From contig OU015653.1 in assembly GCA_907165275.2 (NCBI GenBank), positions 1,828,001 to 1,892,000 of the forward strand: a stretch of DNA of 64,000 nt, in the 5' to 3' direction. This stretch comes from Zygaena filipendulae. Its lineage: Eukaryota; Arthropoda; Insecta; Lepidoptera; Zygaenidae. The translations under genes and the position numbers were made by a program. The notes under the pieces are model-generated. The model had not been told where the DNA came from and searched no databases. It saw only the letters and a program-made list of their open reading frames with translations. This document shows positions 23,613 through 34,917 of this stretch, in pieces (position 1 is the first letter of the stretch; each line of letters begins with the position of its first letter).

Positions 23613-25855
23613 ACTAGATTCGCCCTGTGCGCGAGCTGCGAGCAGCTTGCGAGGCTTGGTCGCCCTGTGCCCGGTTGCCCCCCATTGACCTCTATTTGTT
23701 CGAGCACCCCCCACCTGACTCTTTTAGTTTCGGAGATAATCGAGTTTGAATTTTGTTCGGCGGCCATGATTTTTTCCGCCATTTTGAAAAAAAGTTTCAC
23801 TATTGAAATTTGCCCAAGGTGTGGATCAAACTTTGTAAGTAACAGTTTTACTTTTGATGGATAGTTTCGGCGGGCAGTCAACTCACTACCTGATGAGGAG
23901 CAGGAATCGAAGATGTCAAGGTTTTCCCACAATCACAGAAACCTCCTTTCCACATCTTATATACATTATATCGACCTAGAGATGCTCCTTCTGGGAGAAC
24001 AATTATGCTTAACTTTTTTTCGCCAGCCATTTCGAATCCGTCCGCCATCTTGGAATTATTTATATCCCGATAGAAGAAGATAGTGCACCACCAACTGTAC
24101 AAATTTTTTTTCAATACCCACGGCCGATAGTTTCCGAGCCAGGGCCGAAACAATTTCCCCATACAAACAACTAATGTTCGGCCGCCATCTTGAAAAATGA
24201 CGCAATCGAAAAACTGATTCGATATTCGGCATCAGCGACCCCAAAAACCCCCAGACGCCGAACCTCACCCGGATCGGATCAACTTTTTTTTCGGCCGCCA
24301 TTTTGAATCCGCCATTTTGGATTTTTACCACGCCAGGCGGTTGCCCCCCATTGACCTCTATGACATTTGTTTGAGCACCCCCTACCTGACTCTTTTAGTT
24401 TCGGAGATAATCGAGTTTGAATTTTGTTCGGCGGCCATGTTTTTTTCCGCCATTTTGAAAAAAAAGTTACACTATTGAAATTTGCCCAAGGTGTGGATGA
24501 AATTTAGTTAGAAACGTTTTCACTTTCGATGGATAGTTTCGGCGGGCAGTCGACTCGCTACCTGATGAGAAGCAGGAATCGAAGATGTCGAGGTTTTCCC
24601 ATAATCACCGAAACGTCCCCTCTACATGTTCCATACATTGTATCAACCTAGAGATGCTCCTTCTGGGAGAACAATTATGTCAATGAGTGAGTGGCAATCC
24701 AGCTTTATATATTATAACAATCCAGCTTTATATATTATAATAACTAGATTCGCCCTGTGCGCGAGCTGCGAGCAGCTCGCGAGGCTTGGTCGCCCTGTGC
24801 CCGGTTGCCCCCCATTGACCTCTATTTGTTCGAGCACCCCCACCTGACTCTTTTAGTTTCGGAGATAATCGAGTTTGAATTTTGTTCGGCGGCCATGATT
24901 TTTTCCGCCATTTTGAAAAAAAAGTTTCACTATTGAAATTTGCCCAAGGTGTGGATCAAACTTTGTAAGTAACAGTTTTACTTTTGATGGATAGTTTCGG
25001 CGGGCAGTCAACTCACTACCTGATGAGGAGCAGGAATCGAAGATGTCAAGGTTTTCCCACAATCACAGAAACCTCCTTTCCACATCTTAAATACATTATA
25101 TCGACCTAGAGATGCTCCTTCTGGGAGAACAATTATGCTTAACTTTTTTTCGCCAGCCATTTCGAATCCGTCCGCCATCTTGGAATTATTTATATCCCGA
25201 TAGAAGAAGGTAGTGCACCACCAACTGTACAAATTTTTTTTCAATACCCACGGCCGATAGTTTCCGAGCCAGGGCCGAAACAATTTCCCCATACAAACAA
25301 CTAATGTTCGGCGGCCATCTTGAAAAATGACGCAATCGAAAAACTGATTCGATATTCGGCATCAGCGACCCCAAAAACCCCCGGATGCCGAACCTCACCC
25401 GGATCGGATCAACTTTTTTTTCGGCCGCCATTTTGAATCCGCCATTTTGGATTTTTACCACGCCAGGCGGTTGCCCCCCATTGACCTCTATGACATTTGT
25501 TTGGGCACCCCCCATCAGACTCCTATAGTTTCGGAGATAATCGAGTTTGAATTTTGTTTGGCGGCCATGTTTTTTTCCGCCATTTTGAAAAAAAAGTTTC
25601 ACTATTGAAATTTGCCCAACGTGTGGATGAAATTTAGTTAGAAACGTTTTCACTTTCGATGGATAGTTTCGGCGGGCAGTCGACTCACTACCTGATGAGA
25701 AGCAGGAATCGAAGATCTCAAGGTTTTCCCACAATCACAGAAACCTCCTTTCCACATCTTAAATACATTATATCGACCTAGAGATGCTCCTTCTGGGAGA
25801 ACAATTATGTCAATGAGTGAGTGGCAATCCAGCTTTATATATTATAATTATAATA
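23613..25855. repeat. Two tandem 1.1-kb units rich in CCGCCATTTTG
   Basis: Unit 1 is 23613-24742 and unit 2 24743-25855, both beginning ACTAGATTCGCCCTGTGCGC and nearly the same throughout. Each contains an internal partial repeat starting GGTTGCCCCCCATTGACCTC (23676, 24341, 24806, 25470), giving an A-B-A-B structure. At least eleven CCGCCAT[T/C]TTG motifs occur. Antisense frames of up to 182 codons run across it but differ between units and match no domain I know. It sits in receptor intron 2. Confidence 0.9.
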
Positions 25856-26411
25856 AAATATTTCGGTTCGGACGAGGTGGATGGTGAAGTTTAGTCTTTT
25901 TTGCTTAAATCTATACCTACTAATATTATAAAGAGCAAAATTTTTGTGAGTTTCCCGGAGAAAATACCGGATAGATAGCTTTTATCACGCCGGTGAAAAT
26001 GCGGCAGCCTGCAAGCACAGTAAATATATAAGCATTATTTACTGTGTGTTTGCTGTGCACTGTGCACAAGGGAATCCATTTTTTTAACTCATTGCACGGC
26101 TCTTGAGCAATAGGAAGGTGAGATGCACTAACGCCAGCAAGATGCAGGCTTGAGATCGCTTATCTGGATTGGGATGATTGTAATGGATAAACATAAAAAC
26201 CACTCAACCGATTTTCATAAGTGTGTTCCTAAGTGACAGGATAAATTACCCCGGGGAAATTATTGCGAGTGGAACCGTACTTTTTCAATACATAGGTACT
26301 TCGTTTAACCTCACTTTTTCATCGTACAATCCCTCCGTTAGTGTCAAATAGATTACTCTCCCAAACAACAAGAAATATAATTACTTGTATAGACAACAGT
26401 TTATGTAACTA

Positions 26412-26592
26412 CTAGCTGCTCCCCACGGTTTGACCGGCGGAAATTTCGGAGTTCCCGCCGGATTTCCAGAATAAAAATTATGCCCTATGCCCTTCTCTGT
26501 ATACATGTTAACGTGTACCTATAGCAAATAAAGACGTGAAAGTGTAACAAACAAACAAACACACTTTCGCATTTACAAGGCAATAGTAAGGA
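26412..26592 (-). mobile_element. Helitron-like element (reverse, diverged)
   Basis: CTAGCTGCTCCCCACGG to AATAGTAAGGA; the hairpin is degraded. Confidence 0.7.
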
Positions 26593-27068
26593 TTATGTAT
26601 TAAAGTTAGCGCAGCAGTTATCAAGATGGTAATAGCCAATGAAATTCAATGTGCCTGCTTACAACAATAAAACGTGCTTAACAAAATTTCATTTAATTTG
26701 AATACTTAACGTATGCAAATGACATTACTGGCTTAGTCTTACTGCTTTCTGTTCGTCTAGCTAGCTTAAAGCTTATATCATTTGCAATGGGCAATAAAAG
26801 CAGATTCGACTGCGTTCTCATTATTAACTATGTGTTAAAAGTGGGTAGGCACTTGTTTTATATAGTGCTTTTCAATAATTATTCTCGAGCTACAATATTA
26901 AACAACTGTTATTTATGTAATTGCATTTTATTACGTCGTTTACGGCTGGTTTAACAGCCATTTAGTTTATATTAGTTCAGTTTCTTATTGTGTTATTGTT
27001 ACCTTTGTCTACGGCTGGCGGTGTTTAATTAAGTTTGTAGCTTATTTGAACTGCGATCTGTTAAAGTA

Positions 27069-27299
27069 CTAGCTGTGCCCCGAAGTTTCACTCGCGCTAA
27101 TTTCAGAGTTCCCGCGGTGATTTCGGGATAAAAAGTACCCGATGTGTTAATCTGATGTATAAGCTATATTATTGTAAAGTTTCATTTAAATCCATCCAGT
27201 AGTTTTTGCGTGAAAGATTAACAAACATCCATCCATCCATCCATCCATCCATCCATAGCTACATTCTTACAAACTTTCGCGTTTATAATATTAGTAGGA
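27069..27299 (-). mobile_element. Helitron-like element, subfamily with (CATC)n
   Basis: Complete: CTAGCTGTGCCCCG at the left, TATAATATTAGTAGGA at the right, with about eight CATC units inside. Confidence 0.8.
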
Positions 27300-27389
27300 T
27301 AGGATAATAATTTGGTATGGTTGTAGGTTTTTTTAACACTTCTCAACACAAAGATCTACTTGACACAAAGAGATACTAAGCTTTAAGCG

Positions 27390-27530
27390 TGTGCCTGAAC
27401 GGCTGAACGTAATTGGATGCTATTTGGCACAGAGATAGGTTATAGTCTGGAATAGAAACATCGGATACTTTTTATCCAGGAATTGTCGCGGTAACTCCGA
27501 AATTACCACGGGTAAAACCGCGGGGAGGTA
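27390..27530 (+). mobile_element. Helitron-like fragment
   Basis: ATACTTTTTATCCAGGAATT and CACGGGTAAAACCGCGGGG blocks without the CTAG end. Confidence 0.5.
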
Positions 27531-27999
27531 CATGACCATCACCCCCAGACCACACGCTTAAGGGATTTCTCCAAGGGTTGGAAATGCTTATAATCTATCA
27601 TAAAATCTAATAACTATAAAAGTCAGTGCTTATTTGTTAGTAACGTAATTTTACGTTTCTGGCCCCAGGAGCACGCATTATTGTTATTATTCATTTATTA
27701 TCTTAAATTTAGGCTTTCTTTTTTTTCTTTATTATTATTATTATTACGTGATGGCGGTGAAAGGGTTAATTAAAACTTCTATTATCTCTATATCTCTCTT
27801 CTATATCTACTATATATACCTAAATCTACGGTTTTCTTTCTTGCAATTAATAATAATAATAGTCTATTAGTCTTATTCTACATATTTTTTTTACTTTAAT
27901 TCTATAGCTGGTACTTAAACTGGGAATACCCGTGCCATAAGTACCAGCAGTTATAGCGATTATAGCGATGGAATCCTCTTAAATACTCTAAGTCATTGA

Positions 28000-28560
28000 T
28001 TCCCAAAGTGGTCCAGGGGTCCACGGGAGCTCGACGGGGGTCTACGCTTGCGTAGAAAAAAAATGGGGGTCCACAACTCGTTAACGGGGGTCTATAAAAA
28101 TGTATTAGGTGACCTGACTTGACTTCTCCTATGAATAATTAAAAGTGTAGGTAGTAATTTTTGTGTTTGAATAAATTGCTACAAAACAAGAAAATATTTA
28201 TGTTTACTTTTACCACTCCGAAGTGGGAGCTTATTGGTTTCTTGTACTGTGAGTCAATCTTAGAATACAAAAAAGTAAAGCAGGAATCCAACTGTTGAAT
28301 GAAGACGCTTTTTAGATTGGCCTTGAAACTTAGCTTAAATGACATCCACTCACAGCATTATCAAAGCAATATAAATTCTCACCTTTTTTTCGAAAACTTT
28401 TAACTCATAGTTGATTGAAAAATAGCCACAACACAGATTGCCATAGACATGTACTTTTTTCGGGTTTCGGAAGTAAGTTAGTAAATGTAATAGCTGCAGG
28501 GGGTCCACCAGATCTAGCATAATGTTTAAAGTGGTCTATGAGAGAAAAAAGTATGGGAAG
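28000..28560. mobile_element. hAT-like MITE just upstream of exon 3
   Basis: The left end TTCCCAAAGTGGTCCAGGGG and the right end with GGGGGTCCACCAG...GTATGGGAAG are roughly inverted. 'Cccaaagtggtcc' ends are common in hAT MITEs. The target duplication is unclear. Confidence 0.4.
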
Positions 28561-28598
28561 TAAGTAGTAATTTTACAGTGTTTGTTGTTTGTTTGCAG

Positions 28599-28799
28599 CT
28601 GTCTCGGTGTCGGTGGACGTGTGGACCCTGGTCGCCATATCTCTGGAGCGATACTTCGCTATCTGCCGCCCGCTCAAATCGCGGAAATGGCAGACTCAGT
28701 GCCACGCTTACAAAATGATCGCCACCGTTTGGATACTGTCCACTGTGCTCAATTCGCCCATATTGATTGTGTCCACACTACAACCTATGAGGGGAAACG
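28599..28799 (+). CDS. SKR: SKR-like receptor, exon 3 (TM3, ERY motif, TM4)
   Basis: The acceptor TTTGTTTGCAG ends at 28598 and the donor GTAAGG starts at 28800. Joined to exon 2 the codon is G+CT (Ala), giving FLQAVSVSVDVW for TM3. Next come SLERYFAICRPL and SRKWQTQ, the intracellular loop 2 signature of CCK-type receptors (ERY in place of DRY), then TM4 with VWILSTVLNSPILIVS. The exon ends in phase 1. A hAT-like repeat (28000-28560) lies just upstream, and LINE and MITE sequence follow within about 100-350 bp downstream. Confidence 0.92.
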
Positions 28800-28894
28800 G
28801 TAAGGCTAATAGGATAGTGAAATGAAATCCACTTCACAACACACACATTTTTGGATTGCACCACCTACCTACTGTCTTTACTGTAATAAATGTC

Positions 28895-29123
28895 TCCATA
28901 CTCGACCTGTTAGCCGGAAGAGATCGCTTTAGTGATAGGGCCGCCATTTGGAGTCACTTAATACATTCTGTTTTTAATTTTTTTGTTACTGTACTGTTTG
29001 TGGAGTTCAATAAAGTGTTTTCCATTCATTTCATTAATTCATTTCATTCATTCTTTCATTTCATTCATTCATTCTTTCATTTCATTCATTCATTCATTCA
29101 TTTCATTCATTCATTCACAGATC
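28895..29123 (+). mobile_element. LINE/SINE 3' end with (ATTC)n tail
   Basis: GTTAGCCGGAAGAGATCGCT, GATAGGGCCGCCATTTGGA and GTTCAATAAAGTGTTTTCC, followed by about 90 bp of ATTC/TTTC repeats. Inserted about 100 bp after exon 3. Confidence 0.65.
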
Positions 29124-29137
29124 CACTTGTTCCTACA

Positions 29138-29323
29138 CTTACGGCCGCACTCAGAGTCGTTTTTATGATTACTTAATTTTAAGTAAAGATTTGACTAGTT
29201 AATTTAAATTTAGGTAAATGCTAATTGATATTAATTTAAAGAACGTCTCTTATTGCCGCCATTTTGCTTAAAAATCTTTACTTAAAATTAAGTAATCATT
29301 AAAACTCTGAGTGCGGTCGTAAG
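29138..29323. mobile_element. MITE with about 50-bp terminal inverted repeats
   Basis: CTTACGGCCGCACTCAGAGT at the left is mirrored by ACTCTGAGTGCGGTCGTAAG at the right. The arms extend inward through TTACTTAATTTTAAGTAAAG with few mismatches. Whole element 186 bp, in receptor intron 3. Confidence 0.85.
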
Positions 29324-29368
29324 CTATAAACTTGTGTCGTGGCAAACAAGCAAACGTGGTATATCTAA

Positions 29369-29565
29369 ACTAATATTATAAAGGGGAAAAAAATTATTTT
29401 TGTTAGTTAGTTTGTTACAATTTATTATTTAACTCAAAAACTACTAGATCGATTTCAAAAAATTCTTTGACCATTAGAATGATACATTATCCCTGAGTAA
29501 CATAGGCTATACTGTAACCCGGAATTCCAGCAGAAACTCCAAAATTACCGCGGGTGAATTATTAC
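29369..29565 (+). mobile_element. Helitron-like element, 3'-truncated
   Basis: AAACTAATATTATAAAGGGG start and CCGGAATTCCAGCAGAAACT near the end; it breaks inside the hairpin (ACCGCGGGTGAA). Confidence 0.6.
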
Positions 29566-29999
29566 ATAAATACATTATATTATAAGTGAGTATTAAAAGT
29601 GAACGTTCCCCACAAAACTCTACCCTATTTCAAAAACTTCTTAATTAAAAAAAAATTAAGCAATAATAACAAAATATGTTGATAAAATATTAAATTATCT
29701 GAGTAAATTAATGGCATTATGGTAAATTAGTATAGGTTGAAGGCTTTCAGTGTAAGATAAACATACGCATCGCTCGGTTTCAGCAAATATAATCATGTAG
29801 CTTTTGCTTGGATTTCTTAAGAGGTACGTCGGTGTTGACGAATTTAATAACACTCTGAAAGATGGCAAATGACAAATTAAATTTGTTTCAATTGAGATCC
29901 TCTCTTTTACACACCTCTTTGCTCTTACAATATATTATTTACTTGATAAATATTGTTACAATATTCAATTCGTTAGGTAGGTAACCTACTTATTCAGAA

Positions 30000-30320
30000 C
30001 TAGCTTTGCCCCGCGGTTTCACCCGCGCGAAAGGTATTTATACAACAACTTTTTTTTTCTCGACATCCGATTACAATGGAACAAAGCCTATATGTAGCTC
30101 CAGGCTAAGTTTAAATCTACCTGTGAAAACTGCATTACAATCTGTTCAGTAGATTCAGAAATTATCGCGAATAGGCAGACAGACAGACAGAGAGAAAGAA
30201 CAGAATTTTAAAAACTCTTGTTTTGTGGTTGGTTAATCTTCTTTTATCGCTTATATCTATTTTTCTTATAAATATTCAATGTACAGAATCGCGGAATCTA
30301 CTCTTTTATTATAGTATAGA
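30000..30320 (-). mobile_element. Helitron-like element, family B (reverse)
   Basis: Complete ends: CTAGCTTTGCCCCGCGG at the left and TTATTATAGTATAGA at the right, same interior as 8785-9084. Confidence 0.75.
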
Positions 30321-30631
30321 TATGTCAAGTGAAATGAGTGAAGAAAAGGATGCAGTTCCTCTTGAAATGCCTACTCATTCCAAAAAACCTGCATAGCCCA
30401 TAGTTTATTATCTCGACAATGAAGATTCTCTCTTTGATTTAGCACTCTTTGATTCGTAACGTTCATGGACAGCTAAGTGCTTCTGAAAATTTTACGTGCA
30501 ATTTGACGAGTGATTTCACATTTTGAATTGTGATTTGTAAATGGCTACGTTCAAAGGTTCCCGCGACTATATAATAATTTTAACACTCAGGGAGTATCTG
30601 TAAATATGTATACATATACCTACTATAAAAA

Positions 30632-30775
30632 CTAGCTGATCCCCGCTGTTTGACCCGCGCTAATTTCGGAGTTCCAGCGGGAATTCCGGGATAAAAGTAC
30701 TCTATATCCTTTTCTGTACCTCTGACAACGTGTAGTACCTACACAAAATGTCATGACGATCGGTTGCCCCGTTAG
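30632..30775 (-). mobile_element. Helitron-like element cut by a G-rich repeat
   Basis: CTAGCTGATCCCCGCTG start; the interior breaks at about 30775, where a different G-rich repeat begins. Confidence 0.65.
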
Positions 30776-30804
30776 GGGACGCCCATTAATCACCGTGAGG
30801 CTCG

Positions 30805-30870
30805 AAAGGGGGGGGAGGGGTCCGGAAAAAATCACGAAATATCACAGGGAGGGAGGGGGGGGGGGGATAT
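30805..30870 (+). repeat. G-rich tract with possible quadruplex potential
   Basis: GGGGGGGGAGGGG near 30809 and GGGAGGGAGGGGGGG near 30847 lie inside a short repeat that interrupts a Helitron copy. Confidence 0.7.
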
Positions 30871-31605
30871 AAAGAAATATCACGTGTTTATTTTTCGTTG
30901 AACGCACGATGTCTAAACCACAGATAAAACAGCGACGCGTGGCCTTGACTCACCATTGCCAGGCAACGATTTTCAAAATTTAATCAGATTATACCTGTAT
31001 TTAAAGATAATATTCTGAAAATTTAAATATATTTTGTACTAAAAACATACGCGTGATTTTGGGTATGTGGGGAGGTGCAGTCTCAATTGCTTCTGTCTCA
31101 AAAATTTCTAAATATTTTTTATGATCTATAAAGTTTAAATTTTTTTTAAATATTAAGGGGCTATGTCGCATTTTATGTGACTGCGAAAAACAAAATCCGA
31201 CAGGTTAAAATGAAAAAAATCACACTTTCAACCTTCAACATATTACCTTCTTCTTTTTCTTTTTTTCAATGTCAGCCAAAGAAAACAGTGGACAGTTACA
31301 AAGAACAAATTAAGTTTGTTAGGTCAGACTACTTATTACCTATTATTAGACGAAAAGTAAATGAAATTCCATTTAAAGCTTTGTCAATACGTTGGTGATT
31401 GTCAATTCTATTTCATTTCATTGTATTGAGTCACAAGTAGGTACTCTGCGATCAAAACAAAGGCTACTTTGAATTTATTTTCTAAGGGGACAATTTATTG
31501 TAATTGTGTTTTATTTTTAGACAGAACTTCAAATAAACGCTTAAATAACACAAGATACCTACCCGAAAATCGAACTTATTTTTAGTAGGTACTCTATAGC
31601 TATAT

Positions 31606-31850
31606 TCTATACATATAAAATGCTTTGTCCTGAATGACTCACTGGCGGATCAACGCACAGCCTAAACCGCTGATCGTAGTGACCTGAAACTTGGAGGGTG
31701 TGTTCTTTATATGACATAGAAATCCAATAAGAAAGTATTTTTGAAAATTCAACCCCTACGGGCATTAAAAAGGGTCGCAAAGTCCAGTCAAAGGAACAAT
31801 GCCGTAGGAACTTAGAAATTATTGCGGGTGAAATCACGCGGGTCAGCTAG
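31606..31850 (+). mobile_element. Helitron-like element, family C
   Basis: It starts TCTATACATATAAAATGC and ends TCAGCTAG followed by T. Full length, about 245 bp. Confidence 0.8.
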
Positions 31851-31866
31851 TCTGTATATATCTATA

Positions 31867-32332
31867 CTAGCTGACCCCCGCAGTTTCACCCGCGGTAATT
31901 TCGTAGTTCCCGCGGGAATTCAGACGTAAAAAGTATCTACCCTATGTCACTCAGGATCACTTTATAGCTTCCTAGTAGTAAGTAGATCCATAGATAACAA
32001 CCTCACAAACTCCGGAGTTCCCGCGGGAATTCTAATGAAAACTCTATGTCACTCAGAATTACTGTAGCTATAAGTGAAAATTTTTTCAAAATCGGTTCAG
32101 TAGATCCAGAGATAGCTGTCTTCCCGTGGTTTTACTCGCGGGAAATTCGAAGTTCCCGCGGGAATTCCGAAATAAAAAGTACCCTATGACACTCAGGATC
32201 AGTATTATATTATCTGTGCCTGTAGCTTCCTACAAGTGAAAGAATTTTCAAAATCGGTTCAGTGGATCCAGAGATTACCCTCTACAACGTCACCAACTCA
32301 CAAACTTTTGCTCTTTATAATATTAGTATAGA
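31867..32332 (-). mobile_element. Composite of Helitron-like 3' ends
   Basis: Three copies of the terminal block (GGAGTTCCCGCGGGAATTC type) occur in series, at about 31867, 32008 and 32112, before one 5' end (TAATATTAGTATAGA). This suggests repeated insertion into, or rearrangement within, one family. Confidence 0.7.
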
Positions 32333-32333
32333 T

Positions 32334-32569
32334 ATTAGTATAGATAAAAGCAGAAACTGACTGACTGATTAATCAGAGCATAGCTGAAACCACTGACTAT
32401 AGAACTATGAAAATTTGCACAAATATTCCTTAAGTGATGTAGGTGTGACTAAGAAAGGATTTTTAAAAATTCAACTCCTAAGTGGGTGAAAAGGGGTTCC
32501 AAAATTTGTATAGAACAATTACGCGGGAACTCCGAAATTATCGCGGGTGAAACCGCGCGGGAAAGCTAG
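32334..32569 (+). mobile_element. Helitron-like element, family C variant
   Basis: It begins just after the previous composite and ends GAAAGCTAG at 32569; the interior matches 31606-31850 with divergence. Confidence 0.7.
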
Positions 32570-32967
32570 TAATTCATGGGACTTTATAAAACCGTTGTCT
32601 CCAAATTCTAAGCGTCATTGAATATCTTATTTTGCTTATTTGATTTGAAACGTGAAATGTAAACAAACAATGACAGCAGTGAGTGTTGAAATGAAATCGA
32701 GAAAACCCACTGGAATACTAATCTGAGTAAAAGCATCTAGATTTTAATCCAAGTCTGTAATCTTATCTCTCTAACGTCTCAGGCAAATGCACGTGTTGAA
32801 TATAATATATTAGGTTTTTAAATTATTTGCTCCCGCTGCAATGAGAGATTTTAATGAGTATATATTGATTACGATGAATGCAAATCTTAACAACTCACAA
32901 ACCATTTACTTGTATTAAATTGTTATTTACGAAACGCTTCTTCCAAATACGTATACATATACACCTG

Positions 32968-33112
32968 TTGTTTTGTTACGTTTTCACGCCTTTACTAGGC
33001 AACCGATCATAATGAAACTTTGCATACTCATTGCCAGGGGTACAAAAAAGGAGTAATTTTACCTCGGAATTCCTGCGGAAACTCCATAATTACCGCGGGG
33101 AACAGGTACCTA
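32968..33112 (+). mobile_element. Helitron-like fragment
   Basis: ACGTTTTCACGCCTTTACTA and CGGAATTCCTGCGGAAACTC blocks; the end is rearranged. Confidence 0.5.
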
Positions 33113-33120
33113 ATAGTAAA

Positions 33121-33315
33121 TCCCTACTAATATGTTTTATAAATGCGAAAGTAACTCTGTCTGTCTGTGTTACGCTTTTACGACTTAACAACCAAACCGA
33201 TCATCATGAAATTTTGTACATACGTTGTCAGAGGTACAGAAAAGGACATAGGGTACTTTGTGTTCCGGAATTCCTGCGGGATCTCCGAAGTTTCGAAACC
33301 GCGGGGGACAGCTAG
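33121..33315 (+). mobile_element. Helitron-like element 43 bp upstream of exon 4
   Basis: TCCCTACTAATATGTTTTAT to ACAGCTAG. Its 3' end sits almost at the exon 4 acceptor, so it probably overlaps the usual branch-site region. Confidence 0.75.
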
Positions 33316-33358
33316 TAGTAGTAAATAAAGGCTAATCTACAAATTCTTTTGTTGGCAG

Positions 33359-33541
33359 CGTTCAAATGCAGAGAGGTTTGGCGCAGTCTCGAGTTGGAGA
33401 GACTCTTCAATCTCGGCTTGGACGCAGCTTTACTGCTGCTGCCCATATTCATAATGTCATTCGCGTACTGCTTGATTGTCACCAAGTTATGGAGAGGAAT
33501 GAGGCATGAAATACAGAACAACTTCAATTGGCAATCGCATT
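33359..33541 (+). CDS. SKR: SKR-like receptor, exon 4 (second extracellular loop, TM5)
   Basis: The acceptor GTTGGCAG ends at 33358. The split codon G+CG (Ala) restores the frame, giving GNAFKCREVW, where the Cys is the expected disulphide partner in loop 2. TM5 is DAALLLLPIFIMSFAYCLIV, followed by LWRGMRHEI at the start of intracellular loop 3. The best donor is GTGAGT at 33542, which leaves phase 1. That does not fit the phase 0 start of exon 5, so either an exon is missing or a weaker downstream donor is used (an in-phase GTGTAG follows about 30 bases later). A Helitron copy ends only 43 bp before the acceptor. Confidence 0.88.
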
Positions 33542-33599
33542 GTGAGTATATCACATTTAAATTGAATCAAGTGTAGCAATTATGAATCATAGATTATTT

Positions 33600-33850
33600 A
33601 GAATATAATAGAATAGAATAGAAAAAAGTTTATTTGATACCATAAAGATAAAATAAGTACAAGCGTGAATCTTAAACTAGAATACTTGGTACCAAAATGG
33701 CTACCACTCAACATTATGCCGTGGCACTAAATTCCACGACGCTGATTTTCAGTGGCGACCGTAGAAGGGAGATGGCTTCACACTACCAATAAGACCGTCC
33801 ACAATCTGCATTTCTTAGTTTCAAAAATAATTTACAAAGTAAAAATAGAG
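33600..33850 (-). mobile_element. LINE 3'-end fragment with (AGAAT)n tail
   Basis: GAATATAATAGAATAGAATAG followed by AAGTTTATTTGATACC reads as the reversed tail and 3' end of a retroposon, just after exon 4. Confidence 0.5.
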
Positions 33851-33931
33851 TAAGTAGATAATAATAAAAAGTTAAAAAAAAAACAACACATTAAAAGCCA
33901 AGTAAATTATCACAATGTATGTTGTTAATAA

Positions 33932-34022
33932 ATCCCTACTAATATTACAAATGCGAAAGTAACTCTGTCTGTTTGTCTGTCTGTGTGTTACGCTTTTACG
34001 CCCCAACGGCTCAGTCGATTAT
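33932..34022 (+). mobile_element. Helitron-like 5' fragment
   Basis: TCCCTACTAATATTACAAATG start, then breaks within CAGTCGATTATTGACTG. Confidence 0.6.
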
Positions 34023-34189
34023 TGACTGACGGCCGACTTATTTACAAACACTTCCATGTTTATTGAAAATAATTTAAATCTACTACCAATTAAGTATAAC
34101 GGTATAACGGTAGCTATATACATATACGTGTTAAAGAGAATACAACTCAATGAATGTATTAACTGCAGATGAGATGAGAGACTTTCTTC

Positions 34190-34390
34190 TGCTTTATTTA
34201 TGGCGTCTATCGCGATTGTTCGCGTTAATATTGCCAATGACAATGATCCAGTGATAAAAATATCTTCGTATACTTCTTGAATTATAGTGGAAAGCCAAAC
34301 GACGATGTTAGATGTTAGATTCCCCAGAAAAAACGCGGTTCTTCTTAGGGTACCTAAACAAAATGGCTGCTGAATCGTGGTTGCGGATAA
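34190..34390 (+). repeat. Dispersed repeat R5, copy 2
   Basis: TATGGCGTCTATCGCGATTG and TTGCCAATGACAATGATC match 2150-2350. A 128-codon antisense frame here is not credible as a gene. Confidence 0.5.
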
Positions 34391-34872
34391 CGAACACGTG
34401 CACACGGTAGAGCCTCCACACGAAAACCAAATAGAATACCTATTAATATGATATCAATGCGACAACAACCTTTAAGAGACATATAATGTCAATTATTATT
34501 CTCCCATCGCCACAGATACTCGGCATTTTGAGACCGTCGAAACCACCGCCTTGTCGAGAGCATTGCCAACACGAATCAAAATACTATCAATACTTATCTG
34601 TAGAATATTACATACTTATAATTTTGATTGCTTTTAGAGCCTTTACCTTTTATGTGGATTGTGGGGACCAATAAACTCATTTCTTCTTCTTCCTTAGGTA
34701 TATAAAAAAAATATTGGTAATAGTTAAAAATCCTCTAATATTTTATACCTAAAATACTGTCAAAGAGGTAATTACTGACTGACAGACGGTGAACGAAGAC
34801 TGACAGAAAACACCACTGAGCTTCTATAGAAACTTGAAACTATAATGTTAAAGTTCCGTGGCAGTCGAATTT

Positions 34873-34877
34873 ATCAT

Positions 34878-34912
<35 letters not shown>

Positions 34913-34917
34913 GGCTC
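34873..34917 (-). repeat. (TTTA)n tail of the LINE
   Basis: About ten TTTA units on the plus strand (TAAA on the element's strand) at the 3' end of the LINE, as in non-LTR elements with microsatellite tails. Confidence 0.8.

Noticed and set aside
23606..25734. Antisense open frames (up to 182 codons) in the tandem block
   Set aside because: They change length between near-identical units, lack known domains and follow the repeat structure; no splice or start context supports a gene.
28856..29176. 106-codon frame with repeated FIHSF
   Set aside because: It is translation of an ATTC microsatellite and a LINE tail.
34019..34405. 128-codon antisense frame
   Set aside because: It overlaps a Helitron fragment and dispersed repeat R5, with no recognisable motif.
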